A stretch of 64,000 bases of DNA from an uncultured Pelagibacteraceae bacterium. Its GTDB lineage: Bacteria > Pseudomonadota > Alphaproteobacteria > Pelagibacterales > Pelagibacteraceae. Of the stretch, positions 1 through 8,622 are shown piece after piece (position 1 is the stretch's first letter; every line of letters begins with the position of its first letter). Location of the stretch: the NCBI GenBank assembly GCA_902515205.1, contig CABXTU010000003.1:1-64000 (forward strand), given 5' to 3'. A program made the translations under genes and the position numbers. The notes below the pieces were generated by a model. It was given only the letters and a program-made list of their open reading frames with translations, made no database searches and was not told where the DNA came from.

Positions 1-1
1 T

Positions 2-943
2 GTTTTAGCTCTTACATGGAATATTCAAGGTGGAGAAATGGGCTACAACACCTTTGGGAATATATTATTTTATGGATTGGGAATGTATTTATGCGCCTCA
101 GTTCAAGTGGGTATGTTCTTTCCTTTAGCTGAATGGACTGAAAGTGGTGGAGAAAAAACTTTTATACATACTCCAGTTCAATTTTTTCAAGGAATGGCAG
201 TTGGATTAATAGTAGCAGCGGCGGTGCCAACAATTGTTGCTGGACTAATAGGTTATGCAATTTTAGGATTAAGAGGTCATTATTTTGCAATTTGCACTTT
301 AGGTTTAGGAGTTGCTGCAGGTGAAATTTCTGGAGGTATAGAAATTATTGGAGCAGGACAAGGTTTTACGACACCCCCATTTCCTGATGTTGGAGGTTTA
401 GAGGCAAGAGGAGAATTCTTTTACTTACTTAGTTTTGGTGCACTTGTATTAACATTCATTGCAGTAAGATCAATTTACTCTACAAGATTTAAATTAATTT
501 TAAATGCAATCAGAGACAATGAAGATAAAGCAGAAGCAATGGGCATTCAAACTATGAAATACAAAATTATAGGTTGGATGATATCTGCATTCTTTTGTGG
601 ATTAGCTGGAGGAATTATGGGTGGTCTAGTTGGTTATATAGACTCTACAGATGTTGCATTTGACGGAAGAGAGATGGGAGTATTCATGGTTTTAATGGCG
701 ATCTTAGGAGGCAAAGGAACTTTATGGGGACCGGTTATTGGAGCTACAGTTTTTCATATTTTTAAGGAAGGTTTCTGGACATTTTTTTTAGGATGGCAGT
801 ATGTTGCTTTAGGAGTTCTTATCGTAGTAATAGTAATCTATTTCCCAGAAGGAATAATGGGGTGGTTAAGGGAAAAATATCCTGAAAGATTTGGAGAAGT
901 TGTAGATGAAGCAGATAGAAAAGCCCAGGTAGAATTGAAATGA
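2..943 (+). CDS. livM: LivM-type ABC transporter permease (5' partial)
   Basis: Inner-membrane permease of a branched-chain or other amino-acid ABC importer (HAAT family). The reading frame is open from the window edge: codons before the first ATG read ALTWNIQGGEMGYNTFGN, the loop that normally sits inside LivM proteins, so the gene begins upstream and the ATG at 38 is internal. Several hydrophobic helices follow, with the family's RDNEDKAEAMGI cytoplasmic loop that contacts the ATPase and a C-terminal YFPEGIMGW segment. It overlaps livG by an ATGA junction, so the two are translationally coupled. The real substrate cannot be read from the sequence. Confidence 0.93.
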   Translation, partial: VLALTWNIQGGEMGYNTFGNILFYGLGMYLCASVQVGMFFPLAEWTESGGEKTFIHTPVQFFQGMAVGLIVAAAVPTIVAGLIGYAILGLRGHYFAICTLGLGVAAGEISGGIEIIGAGQGFTTPPFPDVGGLEARGEFFYLLSFGALVLTFIAVRSIYSTRFKLILNAIRDNEDKAEAMGIQTMKYKIIGWMISAFFCGLAGGIMGGLVGYIDSTDVAFDGREMGVFMVLMAILGGKGTLWGPVIGATVFHIFKEGFWTFFLGWQYVALGVLIVVIVIYFPEGIMGWLREKYPERFGEVVDEADRKAQVELK

Positions 944-1680
944 GTATTTTAGAAGTAAGCAATGTAAGTAAATCATTCGGTGGGGTTAAGGCTAATGTAG
1001 ACATTTCAATGAATGTTGAGAAAGGTAAAATTGTTGGTTTAATAGGGCCAAATGGTTCTGGTAAAACAACTCTATTTAATTCTATCGTTGGTACTTATCC
1101 TATAGATAATGGATCTATAAAATTTAATGGTAAAGAGGTTTCAGAGCTACCAGTTCCAGTAATTGCAAAACTTGGACTTTTGAGAACATTTCAACAAACC
1201 AGGATTTACGGTAAATTAAATTGTATTGAGAATATGTTAATTAGTCATAAGGGAAGTGACTCTAGCCTTTTTACAATATTTAATAAAATACCAAAAGATT
1301 TAACTGAAAAGGCCGAAAATTTATTAAGTTTTGTTGGTCTATACCAAAAAAGAAAATTAAGAGCAGGGGACTTATCTTTTGGGCAGCAAAAGTTATTAGA
1401 ACTTGCAATGGCATTAATGAACGAACCAGAAATGTTATTGTTGGATGAACCAACTGCTGGAATTAATCCGACACTAATAAATGGAATTATAGATAGATTA
1501 ATTAAAGTAAATCAAGACTTTGGCATTACTCTTTTGGTTATAGAACATAATATGAAAGTAATTATGCAATTAGCAGAAGATATTTTTTGTTTAGCCCATG
1601 GAAAAATGCTTGCTAACGGATCACCTGGTGAAATTAAAAATGATAAGCGTGTAATTGATGCTTATCTAGGAGCACAATAA
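940..1680 (+). CDS. livG: LivG-type ABC transporter ATP-binding protein
   Basis: Cytoplasmic ATPase of the same importer. It has Walker A GPNGSGKTT (about residues 36-44), the ABC signature LSFGQQKLLE and Walker B MLLLDEPTAG, then a switch histidine in VIEHNM. The length (246 aa) and the C-terminal VIDAYLGA end are typical for LivG. The signature carries F where the canonical motif has G (LSFGQ rather than LSGGQ), which also occurs in LivG relatives. It begins inside the end of livM (ATGA overlap) and its stop shares one base with the ATG of livF. Confidence 0.94.
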   Translation: MSILEVSNVSKSFGGVKANVDISMNVEKGKIVGLIGPNGSGKTTLFNSIVGTYPIDNGSIKFNGKEVSELPVPVIAKLGLLRTFQQTRIYGKLNCIENMLISHKGSDSSLFTIFNKIPKDLTEKAENLLSFVGLYQKRKLRAGDLSFGQQKLLELAMALMNEPEMLLLDEPTAGINPTLINGIIDRLIKVNQDFGITLLVIEHNMKVIMQLAEDIFCLAHGKMLANGSPGEIKNDKRVIDAYLGAQ

Positions 1681-2465
1681 TGTCAAATCAATATGAAGTT
1701 TTAGGCAAAGCACCTAATGCTAGTGATTTAAAAAATTTATCTCCTAAAGATGTCCATTTAACAATTAAAAATTTGAATGCTGGATATGGAAAAATGGAAA
1801 TACTTCATAACTTTGAGCTTTTTGTTAGTAAAGCTCAATCACTATGTTTGATAGGTCCTAATGGAGCAGGTAAATCTACTATACTTCATTCTATTTACGG
1901 ATTTACGAATATTTTTTCTGGAAAAATTGAAATTGATGGAAAAGAAATTACTAACCTTTCTCCTGCAGAAAAACTTAAATCAGTTGGAATAGCTTATATT
2001 CTTCAAGACAACTCAGTGTTTCCAGATATGACCGTAGAGGAAAATTTATTAATGGGTGGATTTATAAAAGATAAAACAGAAGAGTCCTATGAGGAGGCTG
2101 AAAAAATTCTTCAAAAATATGAAAGATTAGGAAATAGAAGAAATCAACCAGCAAAGGTACTGTCAGGAGGAGAAAGAAGATTGCTAGAAATTTCTAGAGC
2201 ACTAGTTATGAAACCTTCTGTTCTATTGGTAGATGAGCCATCAATTGGGCTAGAACCTAGATATATAGATATGGTATTCGAAATTTTAAGAGATCTACAG
2301 GAAAATGAAAAAAAAACTATTATTCTTGTAGAACAAAATGCAAAAAAAGGTCTTGAGTTTGCAGACATTGGATATGTGTTAGTTTCCGGCCAAACTGCTA
2401 TTGCAGGTAAAGGTGATGATCTTTTAAATAATCCAGATGTTGGTCGCCTGTTTTTAGGTGGTTAA
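1680..2465 (+). CDS. livF: LivF-type ABC transporter ATP-binding protein
   Basis: Second ATPase subunit of the importer. Walker A GPNGAGKST, signature LSGGERRLLEISRAL, Walker B VLLVDEPSIG and the terminal VGRLFLGG are LivF hallmarks. It carries an N-terminal extension of about 25 residues before the ABC core, which makes it longer (261 aa) than the usual 230-240. TAATG overlaps at both ends join it to livG and azlC, which places the AzlCD genes in the same transcription unit. Confidence 0.94.
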   Translation: MSNQYEVLGKAPNASDLKNLSPKDVHLTIKNLNAGYGKMEILHNFELFVSKAQSLCLIGPNGAGKSTILHSIYGFTNIFSGKIEIDGKEITNLSPAEKLKSVGIAYILQDNSVFPDMTVEENLLMGGFIKDKTEESYEEAEKILQKYERLGNRRNQPAKVLSGGERRLLEISRALVMKPSVLLVDEPSIGLEPRYIDMVFEILRDLQENEKKTIILVEQNAKKGLEFADIGYVLVSGQTAIAGKGDDLLNNPDVGRLFLGG

Positions 2466-3169
2466 TGATTGATAAAAAATATTTTTTCAAAGGTTTTAAA
2501 TCAATAAAAGGTGTAGGAAGTCCCGCTATAGCATTAGGTGCAAGTTTTATTGCAATTGGTGCTCTCCTTAAAAATTTAGGTTTTTCAATTCAGGAAAGTG
2601 TTTTTTCTACATTTCTAACCTATGCATTACCTGGATCGTTGGTGATGGCTGAGTCAATGTTGATTGGAGCTTCTCTAATAAATATCTTTATAGCAGTGTG
2701 GCTGGTCAATGCGAGATTATATCCAATGACTGTAGCTTTAATGCCATTATTAATCCATGAAAATCAACCAAGGTGGAAATACTATTTATCATGTCATTTT
2801 ATAGCTGTGTCTTCATGGCTTATAATGAAAGATAACTACGAAAATATTGAAAAAGAAAACAGAATAGATTTTTGGATTGGTATTGGAATTGCGACATGGT
2901 CTGTAGCAATTTTTTCAACATTTATTGGTTATATTGTTTCTGATTTTTTGAATAAAGATCTACTTATCGGCTTAGCAATTGTTAACCCAATTTATTTTAT
3001 ATGTATGATGTTAGGAGCAATGAAAACAATACAAATAAGTTTATCTATAGTTTTGGGTACAATCTTAGGACCAGCTTTTTATTTCTTGTCTCCCGAGTGG
3101 TGTATTTTGTTTGGAGGATTTACAGCTGGCACTATTGCCTTTTTATTTGGAGAAATAAATGGCAAGTAG
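2465..3169 (+). CDS. azlC: AzlC family permease subunit
   Basis: Multi-helix inner-membrane protein of the AzlC family, the large subunit of a two-component exporter of branched-chain or related amino acids. The family signature is visible near the N-terminus (GASFIAIGALLKNLGFS) followed by the ALPGS and NARLYPMTVALMPL segments. The 234 aa length fits. Its end overlaps azlD by 11 nt, and its start shares a base with the livF stop. Finding an importer and an AzlCD exporter in one overlapping operon suggests substrate exchange or overflow control, which is inference. Confidence 0.92.
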   Translation: MIDKKYFFKGFKSIKGVGSPAIALGASFIAIGALLKNLGFSIQESVFSTFLTYALPGSLVMAESMLIGASLINIFIAVWLVNARLYPMTVALMPLLIHENQPRWKYYLSCHFIAVSSWLIMKDNYENIEKENRIDFWIGIGIATWSVAIFSTFIGYIVSDFLNKDLLIGLAIVNPIYFICMMLGAMKTIQISLSIVLGTILGPAFYFLSPEWCILFGGFTAGTIAFLFGEINGK

Positions 3170-3482
3170 CATATTAATTGTAATTATTGTTACTTCTTTG
3201 GCAACTTATTTATCAAGATTTTTGGGTGTTGTGAGTGCAGAAAAAATCAAAGAAACATCTAAAATGTTTAGATGGTTTAACTGTCTTGCATATTCAACAC
3301 TAGCAGCTTTAATCGCACGAATAGTAATTTTTCCCTCAGGAGCTTTATCCGAAGTAGATTATATGATTAGATTTATTGTAGTAATTTTATCTATTGCTAT
3401 TTTTTATTTGACTAAAAAGAATTTGGTTTACCCTACACTTTTCTCTGCTATCATGTTATCATTTTTAATTACTTATTTATGA
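3159..3482 (+). CDS. azlD: AzlD family small subunit
   Basis: Small hydrophobic protein of 107 aa with three to four predicted helices, the standard partner of AzlC. The motif TYLSRFLGV near the N-terminus matches the TY-x-xR-xLG pattern of AzlD proteins. It overlaps azlC by 11 nt, and its TGA stop overlaps the ATG of the downstream oxygenase (ATGA), so all three genes appear to be translationally coupled. Confidence 0.9.
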   Translation: MASSILIVIIVTSLATYLSRFLGVVSAEKIKETSKMFRWFNCLAYSTLAALIARIVIFPSGALSEVDYMIRFIVVILSIAIFYLTKKNLVYPTLFSAIMLSFLITYL

Positions 3483-4393
3483 TCGAAACTATTGATGGAT
3501 TTGAAATTTCATTTAACAAATTATCTTCAAGGATAATTGATATAAAAATAAAGAATGAAACAATTGAAAAATTAATTTTTCCTTTTAAAAAATTTGACTT
3601 AACTGCTATTGAATACAAACCATTTACTAGGTTTACAATTGCAAAAAGTTTGGATGATTTAAGTCAAAATAAACTTAGTATTTTATTAAATAAAATTATC
3701 AGGGATAGAAAATTTGGTTGTTTCATAATTAGTCCAGAAAATAAAAACGCAAATATCAATGATATTTTTTTGATTAAATTATCAACAGCAATTTCTTATT
3801 TGATAGGTAATCCCAATCACGATTCTATGACAGGAAAATATTATGCAAGATTTCACGTAAAGCATGAAGATAAAAGTGATTCGTATTTAAGGAAAGCTTA
3901 TATAAATATGGATCTTCATACTGATGGGACATATGTAAAAGAAGTTACTGATTGGCTTTTAATGACGAAAATTGAGGAAAAAAATGTTGAGGGTGGAGAA
4001 ACAGCAATGTTGCACCTGGATGATTGGGAGTATTGCGATGAATTATTTAACGACCCAGTAGGAAAAGAAAACTTTTTATGGTCTTCCCCAAAAAGTAAAA
4101 ATGTAGAATATAAAGTTAAACATCCAGTATTTTCAAAGGATGAGAGTGGTAAACCTCAAATTTCTTATATAGATCAGTTTCCAGAACCAAAAAATATGTC
4201 TCAAGGAAATTTTTTGCAAAAATTATCTGATTGTTTAGAGGAGAGTAAAAACAAAATAATTACTAAATTACCAGTAGGTTCAGCTATTGTTGCTAATAAT
4301 TATTTTTGGCTTCATGGAAGAAAGCCTTTTTCAGTGAATAAAAAGCTGAGTCGAGAATTACTAAGAATTAGGGGAAAATTCTTTAATAATTAA
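3479..4393 (+). CDS. glaH: GlaH/CsiD-like glutarate 2-hydroxylase
   Basis: Fe(II)/2-oxoglutarate-dependent oxygenase closely resembling E. coli CsiD/GlaH, which hydroxylates glutarate to L-2-hydroxyglutarate in lysine/glutarate catabolism. Recalled family blocks are present: YYARFHVK, SDSYLR, LHTDGTYV, GGETAMLHLDDWE, FWLHGR and the SRELLRIRG tail. The iron triad would be His147, Asp149 and His279, with the 2-oxoglutarate carboxylate held by an Arg of the 292-298 cluster. At 304 aa it is slightly shorter than E. coli CsiD at the N-terminus. It is the last gene of the liv-azlCD operon (ATGA overlap). The usual partner LhgO is not in the window. The fold is certain; glutarate as substrate is inferred. 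Confidence 0.88.
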   Translation: MIETIDGFEISFNKLSSRIIDIKIKNETIEKLIFPFKKFDLTAIEYKPFTRFTIAKSLDDLSQNKLSILLNKIIRDRKFGCFIISPENKNANINDIFLIKLSTAISYLIGNPNHDSMTGKYYARFHVKHEDKSDSYLRKAYINMDLHTDGTYVKEVTDWLLMTKIEEKNVEGGETAMLHLDDWEYCDELFNDPVGKENFLWSSPKSKNVEYKVKHPVFSKDESGKPQISYIDQFPEPKNMSQGNFLQKLSDCLEESKNKIITKLPVGSAIVANNYFWLHGRKPFSVNKKLSRELLRIRGKFFNN

Positions 4394-4542
4394 TACTCTC
4401 TACTCAAAGTTGAAAATTAATTAACTATGTAAATGTCTCAAAAAAAGGTTTATTTTATTGACTAAAAGTGTTGTTTTTTTACCACTATTTATATGAATCT
4501 ATGTAAACAGTCATCTCTTCAGTTTACTTTAGTTGGTTAATG

Positions 4543-4572
4543 TATACTTATTTGATTAATATTAATATTAAT
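4543..4572 (+). promoter_or_regulatory. Putative promoter and perfect 18-bp palindrome upstream of the exported protein gene
   Basis: The 198-bp gap after glaH holds a TATACT box (4543-4548) with only a weak -35. It is followed by the perfect palindrome ATTAATATTAATATTAAT at 4555-4572, about 20 nt before the start codon at 4592. The position just downstream of a -10 is where an operator would act, but AT-rich DNA can produce such palindromes by chance. Nothing else was recognised in this gap. Confidence 0.35.
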
Positions 4573-4591
4573 AAAAATAAGGATTATAATC

Positions 4592-5248
4592 ATGAGAAAA
4601 TTAATCGTAACTGCGATTTTAACTCTGTTCTCTTTTACCTCTGCTAATGCAGATTTAGGAGTAAACGTTGGTATCTCAGGCCAAATGGGTTTGTTTGCAG
4701 CTACAGCTACTGAGAAAAATACTCTAGATGTAGGTACCGAAACTAACTCTGATTCTGAATTTCTTGCATTGGGTTGGGGCTCAGTATTTATCGAAAAAAC
4801 ACTCGGAAGAGCGTTTATCGGTATTGACTATGTGCCTGCAGCTTTAGAAACAGAAACAAAAGAAGACACTAAGTTTGACTCAACGTCTGTAGAAAATAGA
4901 GCAGAAGTAGAGAATACAATTCAAGTTGATTTCGAAGATCTTACAACTTATTACTTAGGCTTTAACATAACAGATAATTTTTACGCTAAAGCTGGTGTGA
5001 TGAGTGTTGATATCATAACTAATGAAAATTTAGGAACTGGTTCTACTTATGGAGACACTGACACTGAAGGAACGTTAATAGGTTTAGGTTATAGTGCTAC
5101 ATCAGATGCTGGAGTTTTTTTCAGGTTTGAAGGTAACTATATGGAATTTGATGGTGCGTCATTAGACTCTTCTACTGGTGTTGCTAAAATTTCATTAGAT
5201 AGTTTAGATGGTGTATCTGGTAAATTATCTTTAGGTAAAACATTCTAA
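4592..5248 (+). CDS. Exported small beta-barrel-like outer-membrane protein
   Basis: The protein starts with a clear Sec signal peptide (MRKLIVTAILTLFSFTSANA, cleavage after ANA) and then has alternating polar/hydrophobic strands rich in Gly, Thr, Asp and Phe. It ends in GKLSLGKTF, a terminal Phe signature recognised by the BAM machinery. It resembles the OmpA-like/porin-type 8-strand barrels common in Pelagibacter, but I do not recognise a named family. It is monocistronic: its own promoter region lies upstream and a strong terminator follows. Base composition is richer in G and C than its neighbours, as expected for a highly expressed gene. Function is unknown. Confidence 0.85.
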   Translation: MRKLIVTAILTLFSFTSANADLGVNVGISGQMGLFAATATEKNTLDVGTETNSDSEFLALGWGSVFIEKTLGRAFIGIDYVPAALETETKEDTKFDSTSVENRAEVENTIQVDFEDLTTYYLGFNITDNFYAKAGVMSVDIITNENLGTGSTYGDTDTEGTLIGLGYSATSDAGVFFRFEGNYMEFDGASLDSSTGVAKISLDSLDGVSGKLSLGKTF

Positions 5249-5272
5249 ATTAAATAAATTAAGTAAAATTAT

Positions 5273-5306
5273 AAAAAACCCCCTCATTTAGAGGGGGTTT
5301 TTTTTT
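5273..5306 (+). terminator. Rho-independent terminator
   Basis: A perfect 7-bp GC-rich stem (CCCCCTC / GAGGGGG, 5-nt loop) is extended by six A-T pairs and followed by a run of T. It lies 25 nt after the stop of the exported barrel protein and ends its transcript. Confidence 0.93.
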
Positions 5307-5343
5307 GTTTATATAGAAAAATTAAAGTAACATTAGTTTTTTT

Positions 5344-6111
5344 ATGAAATTAGGTTTTATAGGAACAGGTAATATTTCTTCAGATGTTGTTACAGGTATT
5401 TGTAAATCTAAAATATCGTTTAATAAGATAATATTATCACCAAGGAACAAAAAAAAATCTCAAAACTTAAAAAAAAAATTTAAAAAAATTCATATTGCAA
5501 AGACAAACCAAGAAGTAGTAGATAAATCTGATTGGGTATTTATTGGAGTTTTACCTGAAGTTGGCAATGAGATATTACCAAAGCTAAAATTTCGATCAAA
5601 ACAAACAGTTATAAGTTTTATCTCTACGATTGATTTTTCAAAGTTAAAAAAAAATTTAAAAAAAAAAACAAATATTGTTAGAGCTATTCCAATGCCGCCA
5701 ATTGCTATGGGAAAAGGACCAGTAATAATTTTCCCTCCTAATAAAAAAGTAAAGTCTTTTTTTAATAAAATTGGAGAAGTTATAGAGATTAAAAGTGAAA
5801 AATTATCTCAAAATTTTTGGTCTATTTCTGGTACGATGGCATCTTTCTATGAAATGTTAAAAATATTATCAGATTGGTTAGTCAAAAAAAAAATAAAAAG
5901 AAAACAAGCCCAAAATTATACAACTTCTCTTTATTCTGCTTTAGCTACTTTAGCTGCAGAAAATTCAAAAAGAGATTTTAGGCAATTTGTTATTAATTCT
6001 CAAACTCCAGGAGGTTTAAATTGGCAGGGTGTTAATGAGTTAAGAAAAGTTGGGTATTTTAAATCTTTAGAAAAATCAATTAATAATATTTTAAAAAGAT
6101 TGAACAAATAG
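5344..6111 (+). CDS. ProC-like pyrroline-5-carboxylate reductase family protein
   Basis: NAD(P)-dependent reductase of the P5C reductase fold. The Rossmann motif GFIGTGNISSDVV opens the protein, and AIPMPPIAMGKGP aligns with the conserved R-x-MPN region of ProC. The C-terminal helical part has SQTPGGLNWQGVNEL, where ProC carries its TSPGGTT substrate loop. The length is 255 aa against about 270 for ProC. The substitution of MPP for MPN and the NWQG loop suggest a divergent member that may not make proline. It ends 3 nt before the second liv cluster, so it probably belongs to that operon and may act on the imported substrate. Confidence 0.8.
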   Translation: MKLGFIGTGNISSDVVTGICKSKISFNKIILSPRNKKKSQNLKKKFKKIHIAKTNQEVVDKSDWVFIGVLPEVGNEILPKLKFRSKQTVISFISTIDFSKLKKNLKKKTNIVRAIPMPPIAMGKGPVIIFPPNKKVKSFFNKIGEVIEIKSEKLSQNFWSISGTMASFYEMLKILSDWLVKKKIKRKQAQNYTTSLYSALATLAAENSKRDFRQFVINSQTPGGLNWQGVNELRKVGYFKSLEKSINNILKRLNK

Positions 6112-6114
6112 AAA

Positions 6115-6903
6115 ATGTCTGAGAACATTTTAGAAATTAACAACTTATCAAAATATTTTGGTGGTTTAGCAGCAGTCTCTGATTGTTCTTTAAAAGTAAA
6201 AAAAGGGACAATTACTGGTATCATTGGCCCTAATGGATCTGGCAAAACAACCTTGTTCAATTTAATTGCTGGTAATTTAAAATCATCAACGGGTAGCGTA
6301 ATTTTTAATAATGAAAATATCACAGATATTCCTTCTTATGAATTATTCTCAAAAGGTTTACTAAGAACTTTTCAAATAGCGCATGAGTTTACAAATTTAT
6401 CTGTTTTAGAAAATTTAATGATGGTTCCAGGTAATCAATCTGGAGAAAAATTAATGAATGCTTTGTTAAAGCCTTCATTAGTTGCAAAAGAAGAAGGTCA
6501 AATAAAAAAAAAGGCTATGGAAGTTGTTGATTTTTTAAATTTAGGTCATTTGAAAAATGAATTGGCAGGAAATTTATCTGGAGGGCAAAAAAAATTATTG
6601 GAATTAGGAAGAACGATGATGGTTGATGCTAAACTAGTTTTATTGGATGAAGTTGGTGCGGGAGTTAATAGAACTTTACTAAAAGATCTTGGAACAGCTA
6701 TAGAAAAATTAAACAAAGAAAAGGGCTATACTTTTTGTATGATAGAGCATGATATGGATTTCATAGGAAGATTGTGTGATCCAGTAATAGTTATGGCTGA
6801 AGGAGCAGTCCTTTTTGAAGGATCAGTTGAGGAAGCAAAAAAAGACGAAAAAGTGATTGAAAGTTATTTGGGTAGAGGATCAAAATTAAAGGATAATTTA
6901 TAA
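6115..6903 (+). CDS. livG: LivG-type ATP-binding protein, second Liv system
   Basis: ATPase subunit of a second HAAT-family amino-acid importer. Walker A GPNGSGKTT and signature LSGGQKKLLELGR are standard, while Walker B reads LVLLDEVGAGVN where nearly all relatives have DEPTAGVN. The catalytic Glu is retained, so activity is expected. The C-terminal VIESYLGRG is LivG-like. It is 262 aa and shares its last base with the start of the next ATPase gene. The gene order here (livG-livF-livH-livM) differs from the first cluster, so the two are not a recent tandem duplication. Confidence 0.93.
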   Translation: MSENILEINNLSKYFGGLAAVSDCSLKVKKGTITGIIGPNGSGKTTLFNLIAGNLKSSTGSVIFNNENITDIPSYELFSKGLLRTFQIAHEFTNLSVLENLMMVPGNQSGEKLMNALLKPSLVAKEEGQIKKKAMEVVDFLNLGHLKNELAGNLSGGQKKLLELGRTMMVDAKLVLLDEVGAGVNRTLLKDLGTAIEKLNKEKGYTFCMIEHDMDFIGRLCDPVIVMAEGAVLFEGSVEEAKKDEKVIESYLGRGSKLKDNL

Positions 6904-7610
6904 TGGCATTTTTTGAGGGTAATAACATGACTGGTGGATACGGAAGTGGTCCAGATATAATTAATTCATGTTCTGTGAATGTTGAAAAAGGTGAAATAGT
7001 TTCAATTCTTGGACCAAACGGTGCTGGAAAATCTACAGCTATGAAAGCAATGTTGGGTTTATTAAATTTAAAATCTGGATCAGTAATTATTGGTGGAAAA
7101 AATATCTCAAAGTTATCACCTCAGGATAGGGTTAAAGAAGGTATTTCATTTGTTCCTCAAACGAAAAATGTTTTTGCAGGCATGACAGTTGAGGAAAATT
7201 TAGAGATGGGAGCCTTTTTGTTAAGCAATGATTTCAAATTGGTGATAGATGAAATTTATGACTTATTTCCAATACTTAAAGAGAAAAGAAATCAATTAGT
7301 TGGTGAATTATCAGGAGGACAGAGACAGCAAGTAGCGCTTGGAAGGGCATTAATGATTAAACCGTCAGTTTTAATGCTTGATGAGCCAACCGCAGGTGTT
7401 TCACCTATAGTTATGGATGAATTATTTGATCATATAATTAAAGTTAAGAGAACTAACGTTGCAATTTTGATGGTTGAACAAAATGCTAAACAAGCATTGA
7501 ATATTTCTGATAGAGGCTATGTTTTAGTTACAGGAGAAAATCGTTATTCTGGTACTGGAAAAGAACTATTAGATGATCCAAGAGTAAGAAGCTCTTTTTT
7601 AGGTGGTTGA
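6903..7610 (+). CDS. livF: LivF-type ATP-binding protein, second Liv system
   Basis: Second ATPase of the cluster, 235 aa. It has Walker A GPNGAGKST, Q-loop FVPQTKNVF, signature LSGGQRQQVALGRAL, Walker B VLMLDEPTAG and the LivF-type end VRSSFLGG. The start codon overlaps the stop of the preceding gene (TAATG). The final codons AGGTGG also serve as the ribosome binding site of the following permease gene. Confidence 0.94.
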   Translation: MAFFEGNNMTGGYGSGPDIINSCSVNVEKGEIVSILGPNGAGKSTAMKAMLGLLNLKSGSVIIGGKNISKLSPQDRVKEGISFVPQTKNVFAGMTVEENLEMGAFLLSNDFKLVIDEIYDLFPILKEKRNQLVGELSGGQRQQVALGRALMIKPSVLMLDEPTAGVSPIVMDELFDHIIKVKRTNVAILMVEQNAKQALNISDRGYVLVTGENRYSGTGKELLDDPRVRSSFLGG

Positions 7611-7611
7611 T

Positions 7612-8622
7612 ATGGATTTCTTAAATGCAATTATTCTTCTGTTAAATTACATTTTTGTGCCAGCTTTGACATATGGTTCCCAGTTAGCATTAGGTGCAAT
7701 TTTTGTAACTTTAATTTATGGAATTCTAAGATTTGCAAATTTTGCTACAGGAGACATGATGTCTTTTGGAACGATGTTTACAATCTTGTTTACTTGGTAT
7801 TTTCAATCTATTGGTATTAATCTTGGAGTTTTACCAACAGCTCTTTTGGCTATTCCTTTCGCCATTATTTTTATGGTTGGTTATATGCTTATTATAGATA
7901 ACTTTGTTTTTAAATATTACAGAAGCAATAAAAGTCCACCAGTTCAATTAGCAATGGTTAGTATTGGTGTGATGTTTGTTACTCAAGCTGTTGTAAGAAT
8001 AATAATAGGTCCTTCAGATAGAAGATTTTTTGATGGAGAAAAATTTATAATTAAAGCTGGAGAATTTAAAGAAATAACAGGTTTAAATGAAGGTCTTGCA
8101 ATTAAATCTACTCAACTAATTACAGTTATCGTAACAATGGCTTTAGTTTCAGCTCTTTTTTGGTTTTTAAATAAAACAAAAACAGGAAAAAGTATGAGGG
8201 CATACTCAGATAATGAAGATTTAGCATTGCTTTCAGGTATAGATCCCAAGAAGATAGTTATGATTACTTGGATTATTGCAGGGATACTAGCAACAATTGG
8301 TGGAGCTTTATATGGCCTGGATAAAAGTTTTAAACCTTTTACATATTTTAATAACATGCTCCCAATATTCGCTGCAGCTATTGTAGGTGGAATAGGTAAT
8401 CCATTTGGAGCTTTTTTAGGTGGATATGTAATTGCTTTTTCTGAAATATTATTAACTTATGCTTATAGAAAATTTTTCATGTACGTTTTGCCTGAAAGCA
8501 TGGAACCTGGTGGTTTAATTCAATTACTTTCAACTGATTATAAATTTGCAGTATCGTTTTCAATATTAGTAATCGTATTACTCTATCGACCATCAGGAAT
8601 ATTTAAAGGGAAAGTATTGTGA
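7612..8622 (+). CDS. livH: LivH-type ABC transporter permease
   Basis: Inner-membrane permease of the second importer, about 336 aa with eight or more hydrophobic helices. Motifs typical of LivH are YGILRFANFATGDMMSFG near the N-terminus, the GIDPKKI coupling loop, and GGIGNPFGAFLGGYVIAFSE. The ORF track begins at a GTG (7603) inside livF, but the ATG at 7612 lies 6 nt after an AGGTGG site and is the better start. The end overlaps the next permease by GTGA. Confidence 0.92.
   Translation: MDFLNAIILLLNYIFVPALTYGSQLALGAIFVTLIYGILRFANFATGDMMSFGTMFTILFTWYFQSIGINLGVLPTALLAIPFAIIFMVGYMLIIDNFVFKYYRSNKSPPVQLAMVSIGVMFVTQAVVRIIIGPSDRRFFDGEKFIIKAGEFKEITGLNEGLAIKSTQLITVIVTMALVSALFWFLNKTKTGKSMRAYSDNEDLALLSGIDPKKIVMITWIIAGILATIGGALYGLDKSFKPFTYFNNMLPIFAAAIVGGIGNPFGAFLGGYVIAFSEILLTYAYRKFFMYVLPESMEPGGLIQLLSTDYKFAVSFSILVIVLLYRPSGIFKGKVL

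Noticed and set aside
5458-5480. Poly-A tracts and homopolymer runs as possible frameshift sites (e.g. in the ProC-like gene)
   Set aside because: The reading frame stays open with family motifs on both sides, so these are normal AAA/Lys codons of an AT-rich genome.
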